Source: DASQPR01 sp035713725 (GTDB taxonomy: Bacteria; Actinomycetota; Actinomycetes; Mycobacteriales; Micromonosporaceae). From it: 33,639 nucleotides of DNA. The notes below the pieces were generated by a model, which was not told the DNA's origin, did no database searches, and worked only from the letters and a program-made list of their open reading frames with translations. Positions 30,035-33,639 of the stretch are shown here, in pieces. The translations under genes and the position numbers were made by a program. The stretch lies in contig DASTMZ010000074.1 in the NCBI GenBank assembly GCA_035713725.1, positions 1-33,639 on the forward strand, given 5' to 3'. Position 1 is the stretch's first letter. Each line of letters starts with the position of its first letter.

Positions 30035-31720
30035 ATGACTGCACCCGCGCACCCACTCGTCGACACCCATGCCGACACCCTGGCCAGCGCCCGCGCCGCC
30101 ATCGCGGAACGCGGCTACTGGTCCGCATATCCCGAGTCGCCGAGCCCTCGGGTGTACGGGGAGAACGCCGCCGCCGACGGAAAGGCGGCGTTCGAGGCAT
30201 ACCTGGGTAGCGCCTTTCCACTCGAGCAACCGGGTACCACGGGACTAGTGGCCACCGAGGTGTCGCCGTACGGCGTCGAGCTCGGCGTCACGTACCCGCG
30301 CGGTGACGTGGACGCGCTCATCTCCGCTGCCCGTGCCGCCATGCCCGACTGGCGGTCGGCCGGACCGGACGTACGCACTGCGGTGTGCATCGAGATCCTT
30401 GCTCGCCTGCATGCGCACATCTTCGAGCTGGCCAACGCCGTACAGATGACCACCGGACAGGCCTTCGTCATGGCGTTCCAGGCGGGCGGCGCGCACGCGC
30501 TGGACCGGGCATTGGAGTCGATCGCGTACGCGCACGCCGAAATGACCCGCCACCCCGCGTCGGCGGACTGGGAGAAGCCGGCCGGCAAGGGCGAGCCGCT
30601 GCGCATGAACAAGACGTTCCACGTCGTGCCGCGCGGCGTAGGGCTGGTGATCGGCTGCAACACGTTCCCGACGTGGAACTCCTACCCGGGTCTCTTCGCG
30701 TCGCTGGCGACCGGCAACGCGGTGATCGTCAAGCCACACCCGGGCGCTGTGTTGCCGCTTGCTATCACCGTGAAGTACGCGCGCGAGGTCCTCGACGAGG
30801 CCGGCTTCGACCCGAACCTCGTGCTGCTCGCGCCGGAGAGTGCCGGCGAGAAGATCGCATCCACGTTTGCTACGCACTCCGAGGTCAAGATCATTGACTT
30901 CACCGGATCGACCGCGTACGGCGAGTGGCTCGAGCAGCACGCCCGGCAGGCGGCCGTTTACACGGAGAAAGCCGGCGTCAACACGATCGTGGTCGACTCG
31001 ACCGACAACTTCGCCGGCATGTGCGGCAACATCGCGTTTTCGCTGACGCTCTACAGCGGCCAGATGTGCACCACGCCGCAGAACATCCTGGTCCCGCGCG
31101 ACGGCATCGACACCGAGTCCGGGCACGTGAGCTTCGATGACGTCGCGGCCGGCATCGCGGGTGCGGTGGCCAAGCTGACCGGCGACGACGCGAAGGCCGT
31201 CGAACTGACCGGCGCGATCGTCGGCGAGGCGGTGGTGTCGCGCATCGACGCGGCGCGCTCACACGGCACGGTGCTTCTCGACTCGCGGGAGATCAAGCAT
31301 CCGGTCTATCCGGACGCGGTGGTACGGTCTCCGCTGCTGCTGTCGCAGGATGCCGCGAACGAGGGCATGTTCGACAGCGAGTGGTTCGGCCCGATCACGT
31401 TCATCGTCGCAACCGACTCGACGGCCCAGAGCCTGGACGTGTTCCGGCGCATCGTGGGACGCAAGGGTGCGCTCACCGCGGCGGTCTACTCGACCGATCC
31501 CGGCGTGCTGGACGCGATGGAGAGTGCCGCGATCGATGTTGGCGTCCATCTGTCGTCGAACCTGACCGGTGGCGTGTTCGTGAACCAGTCGGCGGCGTTC
31601 TCGGACTTCCACGCGACCGGAGCGAACCGGGCCGCGAACGCCTCGCTCACGGACGGTGCGTACGTCGCGAACCGGTTCCGCGTCGTCCAGTCCCGCCGAC
31701 ACACCACGCCGACCGCCTGA
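30035..31720 (+). CDS. paaN: PaaN-type aldehyde dehydrogenase
   Basis: 561 residues of the aldehyde dehydrogenase superfamily, PaaN subfamily. Conserved parts include VPRGVGLVIGCNTFPTWNSYPGLF (near residues 199-222), IVKPHPGAVLPLA, the nucleotide-binding FTGSTAYG (near 289), EKAGVNTIVV and the catalytic-cysteine segment YSGQMCTTPQN (near 343-353). PaaN proteins are linked to phenylacetate degradation, where an aldehyde dehydrogenase oxidises a ring-cleavage product, but no paaA-K gene is present here. ATG 30035 sits 6 nt after a CACAAT box and just after a 22-bp repeat array. The stop codon lies in a hairpin shared with the convergent GNAT gene. Confidence 0.9.
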   Translation: MTAPAHPLVDTHADTLASARAAIAERGYWSAYPESPSPRVYGENAAADGKAAFEAYLGSAFPLEQPGTTGLVATEVSPYGVELGVTYPRGDVDALISAARAAMPDWRSAGPDVRTAVCIEILARLHAHIFELANAVQMTTGQAFVMAFQAGGAHALDRALESIAYAHAEMTRHPASADWEKPAGKGEPLRMNKTFHVVPRGVGLVIGCNTFPTWNSYPGLFASLATGNAVIVKPHPGAVLPLAITVKYAREVLDEAGFDPNLVLLAPESAGEKIASTFATHSEVKIIDFTGSTAYGEWLEQHARQAAVYTEKAGVNTIVVDSTDNFAGMCGNIAFSLTLYSGQMCTTPQNILVPRDGIDTESGHVSFDDVAAGIAGAVAKLTGDDAKAVELTGAIVGEAVVSRIDAARSHGTVLLDSREIKHPVYPDAVVRSPLLLSQDAANEGMFDSEWFGPITFIVATDSTAQSLDVFRRIVGRKGALTAAVYSTDPGVLDAMESAAIDVGVHLSSNLTGGVFVNQSAAFSDFHATGANRAANASLTDGAYVANRFRVVQSRRHTTPTA

Positions 31721-31731
31721 GTCGCTCAGGC
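31715..31731. terminator. Bidirectional hairpin holding both convergent stop codons
   Basis: GCCTGAG (31715-31721) and CTCAGGC (31725-31731) form a perfect 7-bp stem with a 3-nt loop. The TGA of paaN is in one arm and the minus-strand TGA of the GNAT gene in the other. Confidence 0.65.
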
Positions 31732-32229
31732 CCGCCGGACCATCCGCTGTTCGCGCAGCACCGGGATGGTCGGATGCGCCACCGTGTTGCCCACCCGAAC
31801 GAAACCCAATTTCTGGTACGCCCGGATTGCGCGCCCATTCGTCGTGACCACTTCGAGCTCGAGTGTCGACCGCCCGCTCGCCCGCGACCACGTGGACACC
31901 GCGTCCAGGAGTGCGCCTAGCGCGCCGTTGCCGCGGTGCGCCGGTGTCACGTAGATCGAGTAGAGCATCGTGATGTCGGGCTCATGCGGGTGCTCGTACG
32001 CCCCGATCTGACCGACGAAGCGGCCGCCCGCATCGGCGACGTACATGGCCTGCCGGTTGCCTTCCGCGGCTCGTACGCACCGGCTGACGTACTCGTCGTG
32101 CGGGTGCGCGGCAACCTCCGCGAGTGTCGTGACGAACGCGAGCGGGGCATCGGCCAGCATTTCGATGCGGAGCGCCCGCGCCGCACCGGCGTCGTCGGCC
32201 GTCACCCGCCGGATCGTCACGCCGTCCAT
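31726..32229 (-). CDS. GNAT-family N-acetyltransferase
   Basis: 167-residue acetyl-CoA-dependent acetyltransferase. The opening VTIRRVTADDAGAARALR is the usual GNAT first strand and helix; motif A, with the pyrophosphate-binding loop IYVTPAHRGNGALGALL, lies near residues 93-109, and the C-terminal NGRAIRAYQKLGFVRVG motif near 130-146. The acceptor (small molecule or protein) is unknown. ATG 32229 is preferred to an upstream start at 32304 because it gives the family N-terminus and lies 7 nt after a TAGGAC box. Confidence 0.9.
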   Translation of the reverse strand: MDGVTIRRVTADDAGAARALRIEMLADAPLAFVTTLAEVAAHPHDEYVSRCVRAAEGNRQAMYVADAGGRFVGQIGAYEHPHEPDITMLYSIYVTPAHRGNGALGALLDAVSTWSRASGRSTLELEVVTTNGRAIRAYQKLGFVRVGNTVAHPTIPVLREQRMVRRA

Positions 32230-32236
32230 CTCGACA

Positions 32237-32242
32237 GTCCTA
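32237..32242 (-). promoter_or_regulatory. Possible leaderless -10 box (TAGGAC) for the GNAT gene
   Basis: On the minus strand TAGGAC is followed by 7 nt and the ATG at 32229. The last base departs from TANNNT. Confidence 0.4.
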
Positions 32243-32343
32243 CCTTCTCGACTACGCGGCTGCCAGGCATTTTGTTTCTGGCACGCGCCATCGTCGCGCA
32301 CCACCGCCCGGCCGCGGGGTCGACCCGGCTGGCAACCGACCGC

Positions 32344-32362
32344 TAGCCTGCAGGCCGGAGGT
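32344..32362 (+). promoter_or_regulatory. -10 box and ribosome-binding site of the membrane protein gene
   Basis: TAGCCT (32344-32349) predicts a start near 32356, directly before GGAGGT (32357-32362), which is 5 nt from the ATG at 32368. This gene therefore has a very short leader with a Shine-Dalgarno sequence, unlike its leaderless neighbours. Confidence 0.5.
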
Positions 32363-32367
32363 CCGCC

Positions 32368-33594
32368 ATGACGACGCCGCCCGACCCGAATAGTCCTTGG
32401 TCACGACCCGACCCGTCGGGCGGCCCTTCCTTCGGGGATCCCACGTCCTCCGGTGCCACCCAACCCGACGGCACACAACCGGAGGGCACGCAGCCAAATT
32501 ATCCGCCGCCGTACCCGCCGAATCCGGATGACCCGGCCGGCGGCTCTGCCTACCCCGGCGCCCAGTATCCCGGCGGCACCTATCCCGGCGGCACCTATCC
32601 CGGCGGTGGCTATCCGGGCTGGACCTACCCGCTTGGCGCGTACGGACCGGGCCAGTACGGACCGGGCCAGTACGGACCGGGCCCGTACGGACCGGGCCCG
32701 TACGGCGCTCCCGCCGGCTACCCCGCCGACCCGCTTGTTCCGCATCCGTACGGCGGCATCGGCGCGTGGTGGAGCCAGCTGTGGGCGGCGTTCGGGCGCA
32801 ACTGGCGCGCGCTCGCGCTGATCGGCGTGATCACGACCCTCGCGCCTGGGATCGTCTACGACGTCTTGCTCGCGAATGTCTGGCAGGAGCCATTCACGAT
32901 CATCGACCGCTCGGACGGCACGGAATCGCTGATCATGCACTGGCACGCGGTGTGGGTCATCGCGACGGCCGCGGTCGCGATCAGCATCGCGACGACGTTT
33001 ATCGGTGCACTTGGCTCCGCCGCGGCGACCTGGATCATCGTCCGGCGGGCGGCCGGCGCCCCGGCATCACTCGGCACGGCATTGCGGTACGGACTCCGCC
33101 GGTTCGGACGCCTCGGCGGGATCCTCGTCGTCGTCGCCATCATGACGTTCTTCGGCATCATCGCCTGCCTGATTCCCGGCCTGTACGTCATCGTCGCGAC
33201 GAGCCTCGTCATCCCGTGCGCCCTATTCGAACGCGGATCTAGTGCGATCGCCGGATCCTTCCGACTCGTCAACCGCAACTTCGGCGGGGTGCTCGGCCGC
33301 GTCTTGCTGACATGGCTGCTGGCAAGCGTGCCGTCGGTCGTGGCGTACTGCTTTGGTGGTTTCAGCGCTGCAGGTAACGCTGGACTGGCCGTCGACGCCC
33401 TCGCTGACTCAAGCCCATCGGCCGCGGATTCCATCGGGTCGACAGTGTTTTCACAGATCCTCTCCGTGCCAACGACGATGTTCGTCATCGCGGCCACGCT
33501 CGCGACGTACGCCCAGATGCGCTCGCGCGAAGCATGGACGAGCGTGGCCGACCTCAACACCGCCCTCGACCGAACGGACGCCACGCGCTGGTAG
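32368..33594 (+). CDS. Multi-pass membrane protein with Pro/Gly/Tyr-rich N-terminus
   Basis: 408 residues. Residues 1-130 are disordered and rich in Pro, Gly and Tyr, including ten pentapeptides YPGGT/YGPGQ (62-111). The remainder has about six hydrophobic segments, beginning at ALIGVITTLAPGIVYDVLL (near 150) and including a central glycine-rich pair around GGILVVVAIMTFFGIIACLIPGLYV. The layout resembles actinobacterial proteins with a glycerophosphoryl-diester-phosphodiesterase-like membrane domain and YPGGxY tails, but no catalytic motif is visible. The function is unknown; such tails often mediate self-association. The start has GGAGGT 5 nt upstream. Confidence 0.85.
   Translation: MTTPPDPNSPWSRPDPSGGPSFGDPTSSGATQPDGTQPEGTQPNYPPPYPPNPDDPAGGSAYPGAQYPGGTYPGGTYPGGGYPGWTYPLGAYGPGQYGPGQYGPGPYGPGPYGAPAGYPADPLVPHPYGGIGAWWSQLWAAFGRNWRALALIGVITTLAPGIVYDVLLANVWQEPFTIIDRSDGTESLIMHWHAVWVIATAAVAISIATTFIGALGSAAATWIIVRRAAGAPASLGTALRYGLRRFGRLGGILVVVAIMTFFGIIACLIPGLYVIVATSLVIPCALFERGSSAIAGSFRLVNRNFGGVLGRVLLTWLLASVPSVVAYCFGGFSAAGNAGLAVDALADSSPSAADSIGSTVFSQILSVPTTMFVIAATLATYAQMRSREAWTSVADLNTALDRTDATRW
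32551..32700 (+). repeat. Ten 15-bp tandem units in the membrane protein gene
   Basis: Units such as TATCCCGGCGGCACC (32566, 32581) and TACGGACCGGGCCAG (32641, 32656) run without gaps from 32551 to 32700 and encode YPGGT/YGPGQ pentapeptides. Confidence 0.9.
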
Positions 33595-33639
33595 ATCGGC
33601 CGGCGTTGGCTCCGCGCCGAATCGTTCAGACCGACAAGT

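Overview
This is a high-GC (roughly two thirds G+C) actinobacterial chromosome segment. The lineage is indicated by many GTG starts, several genes with mycobacterial counterparts (a DUF3263 protein, a CDC48-type ATPase of the Rv0435c type, a 13E12/DUF222-HNH protein, an Rv3369-type flavin/F420 oxidase), and leaderless promoters in which a TANNNT -10 box lies 6-7 nt before the start codon. I call 27 protein genes. I see no rRNA, tRNA, CRISPR array or intact mobile element. The species cannot be named from the sequence.

Layout. 1-2.6 kb: small membrane protein, SQR-like flavoprotein, F420/FMN oxidase-like protein, thiamine-binding-type protein; a convergent MFS transporter follows to 3.8 kb. 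4.0-8.0 kb: YciI protein, MsiK/UgpC-type sugar ABC ATPase with a strong terminator, uronate-dehydrogenase-like enzyme, sulfotransferase. 8.0-11.0 kb: a large channel-like protein with RCK/TrkA domains on both sides of a two-helix pore, coupled to a PAP2 phosphatase. 11.0-14.1 kb: amino-sugar module, with a ROK kinase-nagA operon divergent from a DeoR regulator across repeated operator-like boxes. 14.2-17.7 kb: DUF3263 protein with a long acidic repetitive N-terminus, DUF222-HNH protein, VOC protein. 17.9-24.5 kb: CDC48-like ATPase divergent from an unusual membrane chimera (external alpha/beta hydrolase, transmembrane helix, cytoplasmic ABC ATPase) that overlaps its ABC-2 permease by 4 nt. 24.5-26.8 kb: histidine phosphatase, then a SAM-I riboswitch and threonine synthase, with a CRP-like site between them. 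26.8-27.5 kb: gene-free, relatively A+T-rich gap with a long hairpin. 27.5-33.6 kb: ArsR regulator divergent from an MFS exporter, PaaN-type aldehyde dehydrogenase, GNAT acetyltransferase, proline/glycine/tyrosine-rich multi-pass membrane protein.

Three observations stand out. (1) The hydrolase-TM-ABC ATPase chimera with its coupled permease is a compact two-gene membrane machine with no function I can assign. (2) Short tandem repeats with units of about 15-22 bp recur throughout. Inside genes the unit is 15 or 18 bp, which keeps frame and adds 5- or 6-residue repeats to tails and linkers of unrelated proteins; between genes units of 15, 16, 17 and 22 bp occur. This looks like a genome-wide expansion process filtered by reading frame. 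(3) A SAM riboswitch whose P1 helix overlaps the ribosome-binding site precedes a threonine synthase rather than a methionine gene.

Genes that appear to work together: kinase/nagA/DeoR (N-acetylglucosamine use), chimera/permease (export or signalling), ArsR/MFS (regulated efflux), channel/PAP2 (coupled, role unknown). Other neighbours look like independent single-gene units, many with their own leaderless promoter.
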